A stretch of 34,548 nucleotides of DNA from a bacterium (lineage in GTDB: Bacteria > Pseudomonadota > Gammaproteobacteria > Nevskiales > OUC007): contig JAAFAL010000017.1 of NCBI GenBank assembly GCA_018222345.1, forward strand, positions 1 to 34,548, written 5' to 3'. Below, piece after piece: positions 8,799 to 17,374 of this stretch. The first letter of the stretch is position 1, and each line of letters starts with the position of its first letter. The notes beneath the pieces are model-generated. The model was not told the DNA's origin. It was given only the letters and a program-made list of their open reading frames with translations, and did no database searches. The translations under genes were made by a program, and so were the position numbers.

Positions 8799-10100
8799 TT
8801 ATGCAGCCTCTCGCACCAGGCGCGAAACCGGGAAATGGCATGAGAAGGTGCTGCCCTGGCCCACCACGCTGTCGATATGCAGATGGCCGTTGTGATGTTC
8901 CACTGCATGCTTGACGATGGCCAGCCCCAGCCCGGTGCCGCCAGTTGCCCGCGAGCGGGCGACATCGACACGATAAAAGCGCTCGGTCAAACGCGGCAAG
9001 TCTTTGGGCGCCACGCCGATGCCGGTGTCACTCACGCTAAGGTGGCAGCCTTGGTCATCAACCCACCAACGCACAGCCACTTCGCCGCCGTCGGGCGTGT
9101 ACTGCAAGGCGTTGAACACCAGGTTGGAAAACGCGCTATACAACTCTGAGCGCCGGCCGAGCAATTGCCGGTGGTCTTCAATGCTGAACACCAGGCGATG
9201 GCGCTGGCGTGATATCTCTTCGGCCTCGTCTTCCAACTCGGCAAACAGCTCGTCGATATCCACCGGTTCTTCGGGCGTCTCGTCCGGGGTCGATTCCAGC
9301 CTGGCCAGTTTGAGCAGGTCGCTGATGATGCGTTCCATGCGCTCGGACTGCTGCTGCATCTCACCCAGCGGCGCATTCCACACGGCAAGCGGGCCTTCGC
9401 GCTCGCTCGCCATCATGTCCAGATAACCCTTGAGCACGGTCAGTGGCGTGCGCAGCTCGTGCGAGGCATTGGCGACGAAGTCACGCCGAGTTTGTTCCAG
9501 CCTGCGCAGGTGGCTGATGTCGCGGCCGATCATCAAGCGCTGCCGGTTACCGTAGGGTACGACGCGGATCGACAGGGTCACGTCTTGGTTGACGTGCGAC
9601 GGGATCTCTACCGGACCATCGTAGTCGCCGCCCGCCAGGTAGCGGTTGAATTCCGGGCTGCGCAACAAAAAGCCGACGCGCTGGCCAATGTCGCGATGGC
9701 CAATGCTCAGCAGGCGCTCAGCAGCGTCGTTAAACCAGACAATTTCATCGTCTTTGTTGAGTACCACGGCGGCATCAGGCAGCGCTGCGGTGGAGGCTTG
9801 AAATTCCGACACAATCGCCGTCAAGCGCCGCTTACGTTTGCGGTTGCGGCGCTTGAGGTCGTAAATGCCTTCAAAAACCTGGCCCCACAAACCCTTGGCT
9901 TGCGGCAGTTCGCTGAGCTTGCCCATGGCCAGCCAGCGCACCAGGCGGTGCAGTTGAGCGACATGCAGCAGCAGCAAAGGCAGCACCGCCGCTAACAGCG
10001 CCCACGCCCAACTGCCTGCCATCCAACCGATCAGCAAGCCGAACAGGCAGAACAGCACCGTGCGGGAGAATTCGGCACGCCAGGCTTCACGGTTTGTCAT
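8799..10100 (-). CDS. phoR: Phosphate regulon sensor histidine kinase PhoR
   Basis: 433-residue membrane kinase that phosphorylates PhoB when phosphate is low. Two closely spaced hydrophobic helices (about 12-29 and 31-47) lack any large periplasmic loop, as expected because PhoR senses through PstSCAB-PhoU. A basic linker (about 83-93) is followed by a PAS domain (about 95-195, with ALPDAAVVLNKDDEIVWFN), then the phospho-acceptor helix with NASHELRTPL (His about 214). The ATPase domain shows the N box NLVFNALQYTPDGGE, DTGIGV and GGTGLGLAIVKH. The gene follows phoB by 21 bp and is transcribed with it. Confidence 0.97.
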   Translation of the reverse strand: MTNREAWRAEFSRTVLFCLFGLLIGWMAGSWAWALLAAVLPLLLLHVAQLHRLVRWLAMGKLSELPQAKGLWGQVFEGIYDLKRRNRKRKRRLTAIVSEFQASTAALPDAAVVLNKDDEIVWFNDAAERLLSIGHRDIGQRVGFLLRSPEFNRYLAGGDYDGPVEIPSHVNQDVTLSIRVVPYGNRQRLMIGRDISHLRRLEQTRRDFVANASHELRTPLTVLKGYLDMMASEREGPLAVWNAPLGEMQQQSERMERIISDLLKLARLESTPDETPEEPVDIDELFAELEDEAEEISRQRHRLVFSIEDHRQLLGRRSELYSAFSNLVFNALQYTPDGGEVAVRWWVDDQGCHLSVSDTGIGVAPKDLPRLTERFYRVDVARSRATGGTGLGLAIVKHAVEHHNGHLHIDSVVGQGSTFSCHFPVSRLVREAA

Positions 10101-10121
10101 GACAGCAAAGCGCGCACTGCT

Positions 10122-10874
10122 CTACGTCTGGGTGCTGAAGCGATAGCCGGTGCCGCGCACGGTCTGGATGTGCTCATCGAAACCGTGCGGCGCCAGGGCT
10201 TTGCGCAGGCGCCGGATGTGCACATCCACAGTGCGCTCCTCGACATATACGTTCTGGCCCCAGACCCGGTCCAACACCTGCTCGCGGGTGTAAACGCGCT
10301 CGGGGTTGGAGACGAAGAAATACAACAGCCGATACTCGGTTGGCCCAAGGCGGACGCCGTCGCCATTGACAGTGACGCGTTGGCTTGCGGCATCAACCAC
10401 CAAGCCGCCAATCTCGATCTTTTCCTCGACCCCGCCCGGCAAGCTGCGGCGCATGACGGCATTGATGCGGGCAATGAGTTCGGCGGTGGAAAACGGCTTG
10501 GAAATATAGTCATCGCAGCCCAGGTTGAGCGCACGAATGGTGTCTTCTTTCTCGGCCCGCGCAGTGAGCATGATGATGGGCAGGTCGCGCAGCGTGCTGT
10601 CGTTGCGCAACTCGCGCGCCAACTCCACGCCGGAAGCGCCAGGCATCATCCAATCCAGCAGGATCAAATCAGGCCGGCGCTCGGCAATGGCCAGACGCGC
10701 TGCCTGTGCATCTTCGGCCTCGACAACGATGAACTCGGCGCGCTCCAGCGCAAACCGCACCATGTCGCGGATAGGCGCCTCGTCTTCGACGACCAATACA
10801 CGTTTGCCCTGCAATACCGATTGCCCCACGGCCTGCTCTCGCGGCGTCATGACATTTTCTCCGATCCAATACAT
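10122..10874 (-). CDS. phoB: Phosphate regulon response regulator PhoB
   Basis: DNA-binding response regulator that activates the PHO-box promoters of this locus. The receiver domain (about 24-140 of 250) contains VLVVEDE, the phospho-acceptor Asp in [10 protein letters not shown] (about residue 74), the Thr of IIMLTAR and the Lys of DDYISKPFS. The OmpR-type winged helix (about 152-248) contains the recognition helix region [19 protein letters not shown] and ends with VRGTGYRFS. Two starts are plausible, each with GGAG 7-8 bases upstream: 10874 (given) and 10850 (MTPREQ), the latter giving 242 residues. The PHO box at 10919-10936 shows direct autoregulation. Its predicted RNA start near 10896 is compatible with both ATGs. 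Confidence 0.97.
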   Translation of the reverse strand: MYWIGENVMTPREQAVGQSVLQGKRVLVVEDEAPIRDMVRFALERAEFIVVEAEDAQAARLAIAERRPDLILLDWMMPGASGVELARELRNDSTLRDLPIIMLTARAEKEDTIRALNLGCDDYISKPFSTAELIARINAVMRRSLPGGVEEKIEIGGLVVDAASQRVTVNGDGVRLGPTEYRLLYFFVSNPERVYTREQVLDRVWGQNVYVEERTVDVHIRRLRKALAPHGFDEHIQTVRGTGYRFSTQT

Positions 10875-10902
10875 CGCGCAGCTCCGCCCGCTTTAGCGCG
10901 GA

Positions 10903-10936
10903 ACTCTAGGTGCCAACGATGACAATGCCGTGACAG
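10903..10936 (-). promoter_or_regulatory. PHO-box promoter of phoB-phoR
   Basis: On the minus strand 10936-10919 reads CTGTCACGGCATTGTCAT, with two perfect TGTCA half-sites whose starts are 11 bp apart. Ten bases later lies TAGAGT (10908-10903), a 4-of-6 match to TATAAT. The box starts 2 bp after the pepN stop. Autoregulation of phoBR by PhoB is established in E. coli and this site fits it. Confidence 0.82.
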
Positions 10937-10938
10937 CA

Positions 10939-13575
10939 TTACGCCGCGGCTTCCAGGGCTTTTTTCGCCAGTTCGGCAACATTGGCCGACACTTTGGGCT
11001 GCGCCAACACGCGCTCCAGCGCTTCACGCATCAAGCCGCTGCGCTCACCGTGCAGGCGCGCGAAGCGGGTAATCGGTACCACCATGCGCGCAGCCACCTG
11101 CGGGTTGATCGCATCCAGCGCCGTCACCGCATCGGCCATCACCGCATAGCCAGCGCCATCGGCAGCATGAAACTGTGCAAAGTTCTGCGACGCAAAACCC
11201 GACAAAACGGCGCGGACGCGATTGGGGCGAGTGAGATCAAAATCATCTCGCGCCTGTAAATCACGCACGCCAGCCGGCGTGCCTGCCACGGCCGACGCCG
11301 CCTGCAAACGGAACCAGTGATCCATGACCAGGTCTTCGTCGGCCCATTGCTCGGCGAATGCCGCAAACATGGCTTCGCGTTGCGGCTCGGCCATGTCGTT
11401 AACAGCCTGCAAGGCTGCAAGCCGGTCACTCAAATTGTCGGCGCCAGACAACAGGTCTTGTGCCGCCGCCAAGCCAGCATGTGCGTCTGCCGCAGCCAGC
11501 AAATCCAGCGCGCCCGCATGCAGGCGGCGGCGGGCAACCTCGGCCTGGGTAAACTGCCACGCGCCACCGGCCTTACTACGCGCCAGCCACTGCGGCAATT
11601 CGGCTTGCAAGCGCTTGCCCAGCCCACTGCGCACCGCATCGTGCATGGCCAGCACGGCATCAACATCTGTGCTGTCGTGGCTGTCGGCTAATTCATGCGG
11701 CGTGGGCAGGCTCAACCATTCCGGCAAAATAGCGTCATCAAGGTCAGTGGCCTTGAGCACCTCGGCCAACACATCAAGACTGTGTTCAACAGCAGCCGCT
11801 TGCCCTGCTTGGTGCGCCTCGCAGGCCTGATGAATCAGCCGTTGGCAGGCCTCCCATCGGGCAAAGGCATCGCTATCTTCACGCATGATCGTGGCCAGCG
11901 ACTCGGCAGTTTGTGCGTATTGCAACCGCACTGGCGCCGAAAAGCCGCGCAGCAGCGATACCACGGGCTCGGCATGCAGGCCCGAGTACGTCACTTGGCC
12001 TTGCGCGTCATCAAGAATCAACACCTCGCCCTGCTGGCGCATGCCGGTAACCTCAGCCGACGCTGCCTCTGCGCCCAGCAGCCGCACGGCAATCGGCAAC
12101 GGCATGGGCTGCTTGTCGGCCTGCCCCGGCGTGGCGGGCACGGTTTGGCTGAAGCTCAGGGTCAGCGTGTCACCATCAAACTGTTGCTCGACCTGTAGCC
12201 GTGGTGTGCCCGCCTGGCTGTACCAGCGGCGGAACTGCGCGCCGACCGAGACGCCGCTGCCATCTTCGATGGCGCGGACAAAATCCTCGATGGTGACGGC
12301 CTGGCCGTCGTGGCGATCAAAGTAGGTATCCATGCCGCGCGCGAAGCCGTCGGCACCGACAATGCCGCGCATCATGCGGATGACCTCAGCGCCCTTCTCG
12401 TACACCGTCATGGTGTAGAAATTGTTCATCTCCACGTAGGACTCGGGCCGCACCGGATGCGCGTTGGGGCCCGCATCTTCGGGAAACTGGCGCGCACGCA
12501 GGTGGCGCACCTGCTCGACGCGGGCAATTGCCGGGTCGTTCATGTCCTCGCTGAACTGTTGCTCGCGCAGCACGGTCAAGCCTTCCTTGAGGCTGAGCTG
12601 GAACCAGTCGCGGCAGGTGATGCGGTTGCCGGTCCAATTGTGGAAGTACTCATGCGCAACCACGTCGCGCACCATGATGTGGCTGGCATCGGTGGCGATA
12701 TCGGGTGTGGCCAGCAACAGGCTGCTGTTGAAGATGTTCAGGCCCTTGTTTTCCATCGCCCCCATGTTGAAAGACGACACTGCGACAACCAGATAGCGAT
12801 CGAGATCGTATTCGCGGCCATAAGTCCGCTCGTCCCACAGCATCGCTTGGCGCAGCGATTCCATGGCAAACGCCAGCCGATCCTGTTGGCCGTGCTCGGC
12901 ATACAACTCCAGGCTGACTTCACGGCCACTGGGCGTGGTGTGCGTATCAGTCACGCGCAGCAAATCGCCAGCCACCAGCGCAAACAGGTAGCAGGGCTTG
13001 AGATGCGGGTCGTCCCAGACGACGCGATGGCGGCCGTCCGCGGTCTCGCTTTTTTCGAGGCAATTGCCGTTGGACAGCAAAACCGGGTAACGCTTGGCGT
13101 CGGCTTCAATGCTCACGCGATAGCGCGACAACACATCGGGGCGATCGGGGAAATACGTGATGCAGCGAAAACCCTCCGCCTCGCACTGCGATGCCAGCAT
13201 GTCGCCACAGGCAAAAATGCCTTCCAGCGCGGTGTTGTTCGCCGGGTCGATCAACACTTGCGTCGTCAACGTGAACTTGGCTGGCACGTCGGCGACATGC
13301 AGCGCCTCATCATCGACACGGTAGGCATCGTCAGCCAGCGCCGCGCCGTCAATCGCAACGGACTGCAACTCCAGGCGCTTGCCGTCCAGCCTCAGCGGGG
13401 CGTTGTCTTTGGCTTGAGCGGCGCGCTCTATCTGCAGTTCGGCGGTGACGCACGTGGTCTTGTCGCCAATGTCGAAGTGCAAATTGATGGCTGGCACCAG
13501 ATAGTCTGGCGGCGCGTAATCGCGCAGGTATTTGGTCTTCAATTCGACCTGATTATCAGCGTCGCGTGGGTTCAT
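10939..13575 (-). CDS. pepN: Aminopeptidase N (M1 family zinc metallopeptidase)
   Basis: 878-residue cytoplasmic broad-specificity aminopeptidase in the final stage of protein breakdown, close to the E. coli length of 870. The exopeptidase motif GAMEN is at about 272-276. The zinc site HEYFH is at 308-312 with the third ligand Glu at about 331 in LKEGLTVLREQQF. The downstream DUF3458 Ig-like and C-terminal helical domains follow. The start at 13575 (MNPRDADNQ) is chosen because it overlaps the stop of the upstream ketoacyl synthase gene as ATGA; the upstream in-frame extension of 20 residues lies inside that gene and looks unlike PepN. There is no functional link to the Pho genes, whose first promoter begins right after its stop. 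Confidence 0.97.
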   Translation of the reverse strand: MNPRDADNQVELKTKYLRDYAPPDYLVPAINLHFDIGDKTTCVTAELQIERAAQAKDNAPLRLDGKRLELQSVAIDGAALADDAYRVDDEALHVADVPAKFTLTTQVLIDPANNTALEGIFACGDMLASQCEAEGFRCITYFPDRPDVLSRYRVSIEADAKRYPVLLSNGNCLEKSETADGRHRVVWDDPHLKPCYLFALVAGDLLRVTDTHTTPSGREVSLELYAEHGQQDRLAFAMESLRQAMLWDERTYGREYDLDRYLVVAVSSFNMGAMENKGLNIFNSSLLLATPDIATDASHIMVRDVVAHEYFHNWTGNRITCRDWFQLSLKEGLTVLREQQFSEDMNDPAIARVEQVRHLRARQFPEDAGPNAHPVRPESYVEMNNFYTMTVYEKGAEVIRMMRGIVGADGFARGMDTYFDRHDGQAVTIEDFVRAIEDGSGVSVGAQFRRWYSQAGTPRLQVEQQFDGDTLTLSFSQTVPATPGQADKQPMPLPIAVRLLGAEAASAEVTGMRQQGEVLILDDAQGQVTYSGLHAEPVVSLLRGFSAPVRLQYAQTAESLATIMREDSDAFARWEACQRLIHQACEAHQAGQAAAVEHSLDVLAEVLKATDLDDAILPEWLSLPTPHELADSHDSTDVDAVLAMHDAVRSGLGKRLQAELPQWLARSKAGGAWQFTQAEVARRRLHAGALDLLAAADAHAGLAAAQDLLSGADNLSDRLAALQAVNDMAEPQREAMFAAFAEQWADEDLVMDHWFRLQAASAVAGTPAGVRDLQARDDFDLTRPNRVRAVLSGFASQNFAQFHAADGAGYAVMADAVTALDAINPQVAARMVVPITRFARLHGERSGLMREALERVLAQPKVSANVAELAKKALEAAA

Positions 13576-14693
13576 AATTTTTTCAGCACCACTGCGCCAG
13601 CCGAGTAGCCGGCACCGAAGGCACACAGCACGCAAACATCGTCGCGCTCCAGGCCGTCCTGGTGCAAATGCATGGCGATAACCGAGCCAGCCGAACTGGT
13701 GTTGGCGTATTCATCCAGCACGACCGGCGCCTCATCAAAGCTGGGCTCGCGGCCGAGCAGGCGCTTGGAAATCAGATTATTCATGTTGAGGTTGGCCTGG
13801 TGCAGCCAGAAGCGCCGCACCGACTGCGGCTCGATGCCCAACTCGCCCAGGTGTTGGCCGATCAAACCAACAACCAGCGGCACGACCTCTTTGAACACCT
13901 TGCGGCCCTCCTGAATGAACAACCGGTCGCGGTCGCTGCGCGGCGGTGTCTCTGCGGGGTTCAGGAAGCCAAAATTGTTGCGGATGTTGTTGGAAAACTG
14001 TGTCGCGAGACGGCAACCCAAGACTTCGAAGCCTTGCTGGTTTTTTGCGTCTTCGGCGCGCTCCAACACCATGGCCGTGCAGGCGTCACCAAAGATGAAA
14101 TGGCTGTCGCGGTCGCGGAAGTTCAGATGGCCTGTGCAAATTTCCGGGTTGACCACCAACACACAACTGGCGCTGCCATTGCGCAGCGCATCAACAGCGT
14201 TCTGAACGCCGAATGTGGCCGATGCGCAGGCTACGTTCATGTCGTAACCAAAGCCGCTGGCGCCCAGGCGTTGCTGCACCTCGACGGCAATCGCCGGATA
14301 GGCGCGCTGCAGGTTGGAACAGGCAACGATGACGGCATCGACCTCGCTGCCGCTGCGGCCAGCTACTGCCAAAGCTTGCTCGGCCGCCGCGAGGGCCATT
14401 TCGCACAACTGCGAGGGCTCTTCATTGCTGCGCGTAGGCAGCTCGGGGCGCATACGGGTGATGTCGAGCACGCCCGACTTGTTCATCACATGCCGGCTTT
14501 TAATGCCGGAGGCTTTTTCGATGAACTCGCTGCTGGACAGCGGTGCGGCTTCAAGTTCGCCGGCTTGTATCGCCTGCGCGTTGGCAGCGTTGTGCGCGTC
14601 GGCCCAAGCGTTGAAAGCAGCCACCAGCTCGTCGTTGCTGATGGACTCGGGCGGCGTAAACAAACCCGTCCCAGTGAGCAATATTTTCGTCAC
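13572..14693 (-). CDS. FabH-like 3-oxoacyl-ACP synthase III (PA3286-type)
   Basis: 373-residue thiolase-fold condensing enzyme. The Cys-His-Asn triad of the FabH class is present: Cys in NVACASATFGVQ (about 156), His in WLHQANLNMN (about 298) and Asn in EYANTSSAGS (about 331). It is longer than classical FabH (about 317) because of an N-terminal insertion (about 25-60), and segments such as SNDELVAAFNAW, FIEKASGIKSRHVM and GHLNFRDRDSHFIFGDAC resemble the Pseudomonas aeruginosa PA3286 type. That enzyme is reported to divert medium-chain acyl-CoA from beta-oxidation into fatty-acid synthesis. Substrate here is inferred, not shown. The start is GTG at 14693; nearby upstream ATGs are out of frame. 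It is translationally coupled to pepN. Confidence 0.9.
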   Translation of the reverse strand: MTKILLTGTGLFTPPESISNDELVAAFNAWADAHNAANAQAIQAGELEAAPLSSSEFIEKASGIKSRHVMNKSGVLDITRMRPELPTRSNEEPSQLCEMALAAAEQALAVAGRSGSEVDAVIVACSNLQRAYPAIAVEVQQRLGASGFGYDMNVACASATFGVQNAVDALRNGSASCVLVVNPEICTGHLNFRDRDSHFIFGDACTAMVLERAEDAKNQQGFEVLGCRLATQFSNNIRNNFGFLNPAETPPRSDRDRLFIQEGRKVFKEVVPLVVGLIGQHLGELGIEPQSVRRFWLHQANLNMNNLISKRLLGREPSFDEAPVVLDEYANTSSAGSVIAMHLHQDGLERDDVCVLCAFGAGYSAGAVVLKKL

Positions 14694-14817
14694 GGCGCAT
14701 CATGCGTTTGTAAAGGTTTGAGTGTAGCAGCCCGCAAACGCAGGGGTGACCTCGGGTGCGGCCCAATTTTGCGACAGCATCGGTCGGCCAAGGTTTGGTG
14801 CCGAAGCGCGATTCAGC

Positions 14818-16260
14818 TCAGGCCGGCGCAGGCACCAAGGCTTCGCCGGGGCCGGCAATCAGCCCGGCGTCTGCAAGCGCTGACTCGATGCAGTCTTTGA
14901 CGACACGCTCGCGCCGCACCGATAAATGCGAGCCAACAAACCAGCGCGGCTCGCAATCCCAATGCCGGGCCAAGGCTTGGGCCTGCGGCGGTGGCAGCAG
15001 TTGGTCGGCGCTGCCGGCAAACACATGGCGGTGCGGCTTCGGCACTTGGCAGCCGGCGGCCAACGGCGATATAGGCTGCAGCAGCCGGCGGATCAGCGTT
15101 TCGTTGACGCCCAGCGCTTCAATGCCGCGTTGTGGAATATCGGGGAAGTTGCGCCATAAGGCGTCTGCCACATCGACCAAGGGGATGCCGGCGATGACCA
15201 CATCAAATGCGTCGCAATGTGCGGCCAGCAGCGAGGCGTTGTAGCCGCCCAGGCTGTAGCCCAGCAAGCCAATCTGCTCGGCGCCCTGCTCGGCTTGCAA
15301 CCAGGCGGCTGCGCTGCGCAGGTCATGCAGCGCCTGGGTTTGTGCATGAACGAGGTTGAGAAAATCGCCGTCCAGGTAGTTGTCGCCGCTACGCCGGCCG
15401 GCTCGGCGCGGCCCATGCAGTGGCAACACCGGCATGAACACATTGAAGCCCAAACGCTGGTGCAACCAGGCCGGTGGGAACAGCGACATGTCCAGCCAAG
15501 GTATGCCCATGCGGTAGCCATGAATCGCGACCAGCCACGGGCGCGGCGTATCGTCGGCGTGACGCAGCATCCAACCATGCATGGTTTGGGTGTTGGCAAA
15601 GCCGGCGTAGCGCTCGGCGCCTGGCAGTTCGGCGTGCGGCTGAAAGCCACTGCGCCAAGTCACATGGGCATAGTCGATATCGCCACGCTTTGCAGCTTGG
15701 ATCGCGACATCCTTAGGCAGCGCCGGCTTGGCGTGATAAGTCGCCGGTTTATCAGCCCAGCCCCGCGTCTGAATCACTTCGGCAGCGGCGTGAACCTCGT
15801 TGGCCACGCGCTCGGCGCGCGCCCCAGTGGGGATTTTCGCGCTGCTGGTGAAGTAGCCAATCAAAGCGTTGTCGAGCATGGCCTTGAATGCCACGCTACG
15901 TGTCACCGGTGGCGGTTCGACGCCTTCGAAATCTGCTTGCTCGGCCAAGGCCAGATAACCCGACACCAATGCCGCCAGCGCAGACGCCGCAAACACCACC
16001 AAGCCGGCGAACAGACCAGCAAACAGCATGTAGGGCAAGGCCAGCAGGCAGCCCAAAACACCCGCCAGCGCCATGAATTGATTGAGCCGAGGATCACCGG
16101 CGTAGAGCAAACTGCCAACGCCGGTCGAGGCCAATACCAAGCCGGGCAGCGCCGCAAGCAAAGCTGCGCCCAGCCCCGCACCACTGGCCGTAAATGCCCA
16201 CAGGCCACCCGCCAACAAGGCCACCAGCCCCAGAGGTTGATACTGCGGGTACTGGGTCAC
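14818..16260 (-). CDS. Membrane-anchored alpha/beta hydrolase
   Basis: 480 residues if the GTG at 16260 is the start; this GTG overlaps the stop of the upstream gene (GTGA), and the longer in-frame extension has no membrane or enzyme character. The N-terminal 105 residues are strongly hydrophobic (three or four helices, about 8-105). A linker follows, then an alpha/beta hydrolase domain (about 225-470). The catalytic set is visible: nucleophile Ser336 in GYSLGG, acid Asp419 in FAGSADQLLPP, and His445 in FVGSHLSV. An oxyanion-type AIHGYRMG lies near 246. The substrate is not recognisable; prolyl-peptidase-like, esterase or lipase roles are all possible. It is the last gene of a three-gene operon whose two upstream members are of unknown function. 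Confidence 0.85.
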   Translation of the reverse strand: MTQYPQYQPLGLVALLAGGLWAFTASGAGLGAALLAALPGLVLASTGVGSLLYAGDPRLNQFMALAGVLGCLLALPYMLFAGLFAGLVVFAASALAALVSGYLALAEQADFEGVEPPPVTRSVAFKAMLDNALIGYFTSSAKIPTGARAERVANEVHAAAEVIQTRGWADKPATYHAKPALPKDVAIQAAKRGDIDYAHVTWRSGFQPHAELPGAERYAGFANTQTMHGWMLRHADDTPRPWLVAIHGYRMGIPWLDMSLFPPAWLHQRLGFNVFMPVLPLHGPRRAGRRSGDNYLDGDFLNLVHAQTQALHDLRSAAAWLQAEQGAEQIGLLGYSLGGYNASLLAAHCDAFDVVIAGIPLVDVADALWRNFPDIPQRGIEALGVNETLIRRLLQPISPLAAGCQVPKPHRHVFAGSADQLLPPPQAQALARHWDCEPRWFVGSHLSVRRERVVKDCIESALADAGLIAGPGEALVPAPA

Positions 16261-16559
16261 GGCAGGTAGAACAGCACGATGCCGGCAATGCTTCCCAGGC
16301 CAATGGCCTGCCCGATGCCGGTCAACAGGCCGAACTGACCACTCAGCAAGGCGCGGCGCAGGGTCCACGTGGCCACGGCCATGGCACTGGCCACACCCAT
16401 GAATAGCAACGCGCTGACAATCAAGAACGGGAACTCGGCGCGTAATTTTGGCATTTCGCCGAGATAAACCGCGTAGATCAGGCACACCACACCCAGCACT
16501 AACGCCATCACCGAGGCCAGCGCCAACAAGGCGCAATTGAGGATGAACAATTGCCGCAT
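16257..16559 (-). CDS. Small membrane protein, unknown function
   Basis: 100-residue protein that is nearly all hydrophobic. Three membrane helices are visible (about 5-30, 43-65 and 75-98), with short charged loops (GEMPKLRAEF and TLRRALLSGQ). Its ATG shares one base with the stop of the upstream gene (TGATG) and its stop overlaps the GTG start of the hydrolase gene, so all three are translationally coupled. It may pair with the membrane segment of the hydrolase. I do not recognise a family. Confidence 0.75.
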   Translation of the reverse strand: MRQLFILNCALLALASVMALVLGVVCLIYAVYLGEMPKLRAEFPFLIVSALLFMGVASAMAVATWTLRRALLSGQFGLLTGIGQAIGLGSIAGIVLFYLP

Positions 16560-16846
16560 CAGCTTTGATCTTTACTTGGCTTGGGTTTGCGGCGCCGGCG
16601 CGCGGCCTGTGCGGCGCTAGCGGCGATTTTGGGTTGCAACATGGCGACCTTCACCAGCGACCTGCTCAGGTAACCCATGATGCGGTCGCGGTATTGAAAC
16701 AGACTACCCACCAGCTTCATCTCGCGGTCATCCATGAACACGACCTGCTCATCGGCATCATCGCCGTAACGCACTGAAAACGACAAGCGCAGATCGAGCT
16801 TGTCGGGATTGCGTTGGTTTTTTGTCCGGGGCGGCTTGCTTGGCAT
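16559..16846 (-). CDS. Small basic protein, unknown function, leaderless start
   Basis: 95-residue soluble protein. The start at 16846 (MPSKPPRTK) is chosen over an upstream in-frame ATG that lies inside the divergent gene. It sits 6 bp from a TATAAT hexamer, with no Shine-Dalgarno. The N-terminus is Lys/Arg/Pro-rich, the centre has a compact region (LDLRLSFSVRYGDDADEQVVFMD), and the C-terminus is a long basic tail (ARRRRKPKPSK). It could bind nucleic acid or an acidic partner, but no family is recognised. It is first gene of the operon with the small membrane protein and the hydrolase. Confidence 0.75.
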   Translation of the reverse strand: MPSKPPRTKNQRNPDKLDLRLSFSVRYGDDADEQVVFMDDREMKLVGSLFQYRDRIMGYLSRSLVKVAMLQPKIAASAAQAARRRRKPKPSKDQS

Positions 16847-16852
16847 CGGTCG

Positions 16853-16860
16853 ATTATAGT
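16853..16860. promoter_or_regulatory. Shared bidirectional -10 element for two leaderless genes
   Basis: The octamer ATTATAGT gives TATAGT on the plus strand (16855-16860) and TATAAT on the minus strand (16858-16853). Exactly 6 bp separate each hexamer from an ATG: CACCCG before 16867 on plus, CGACCG before 16846 on minus. Only 20 bp separate the two start codons, leaving no room for Shine-Dalgarno leaders. Each -35 would lie within the other gene; I see no strong -35 for either. Confidence 0.7.
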
Positions 16861-16866
16861 CACCCG

Positions 16867-17373
16867 ATGAGCACAAACAGCAAGCTGGTGGTTTTTGCAC
16901 ACGGCATGGAAAGTGGGCCGTGGGGGACCAAGATCAAGGCGCTGGCCAAAGTTGCCGAGGGCGCCGGGTGGGCCGTGGATAGCCGCGACTACCGCGCCAC
17001 CAAAGACCCCGATGAGCGCGTGCGCATGCTGCTAGCCGACCCGCCGCGCGCTGATCGGCTCGTGTTGGTGGGCTCGAGCATGGGCGGCTACGTATCGGCC
17101 ATGGCCTGCGAGCAACTTGAGCCAGACGGCCTGATGTTGATCGCACCGGCGCTGTACTTCCAAAAGTACGATGCCGAGCCGACTGGTATCCCCAAGGCTT
17201 GCGCCGTCGTCCACGGCTGGCACGACGACATCGTGCCGCCAGATCGTGCATTGCGATTCGCTGATACGCACAAAGCCGAACTGCATATGCTCGATGGCGA
17301 TCATCGCCTGGTCGAACAAATCGGTGAGTTGGAATGGATACTGACCCGGCTGTTGGCGCGAGTCGCGGCTTAG
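16867..17373 (+). CDS. Small alpha/beta hydrolase (esterase-like)
   Basis: 168-residue cytoplasmic protein with a compact alpha/beta hydrolase fold. Visible elements are the oxyanion strand VVFAHGMESGPWG, nucleophile Ser71 in GSSMGGY, acid Asp in HGWHDDIVP (about 120-121) and His in LDGDHRLVE (about 146). It resembles the short YqiA/YpfH/RBBP9-like hydrolases lacking a lid; the substrate cannot be inferred. The start at 16867 (MSTNSK) is chosen because an upstream in-frame ATG would extend into the divergent gene without added homology, and because TATAGT lies 6 bp before it. The message is therefore probably leaderless. It converges on the membrane-protein gene with one base between stops. 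Confidence 0.85.
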   Translation: MSTNSKLVVFAHGMESGPWGTKIKALAKVAEGAGWAVDSRDYRATKDPDERVRMLLADPPRADRLVLVGSSMGGYVSAMACEQLEPDGLMLIAPALYFQKYDAEPTGIPKACAVVHGWHDDIVPPDRALRFADTHKAELHMLDGDHRLVEQIGELEWILTRLLARVAA

Positions 17374-17374
17374 T

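Noticed and set aside
12310-13608. 432-codon open frame opposite pepN
   Set aside because: The product is a low-information His/Gln/Val-rich sequence lying entirely over the conserved catalytic part of pepN; GC-rich shadow.
13662-14900. 412-codon open frame opposite the FabH-like gene
   Set aside because: Same shadow pattern, no motif, and it spans a clear minus-strand gene with a complete catalytic triad.
16261-16536. 92-residue N-terminal extension of the membrane hydrolase
   Set aside because: The extension overlaps the small membrane-protein gene in another frame, is Arg/His/Cys-rich without structure, and the GTG at 16260 gives a GTGA coupling.
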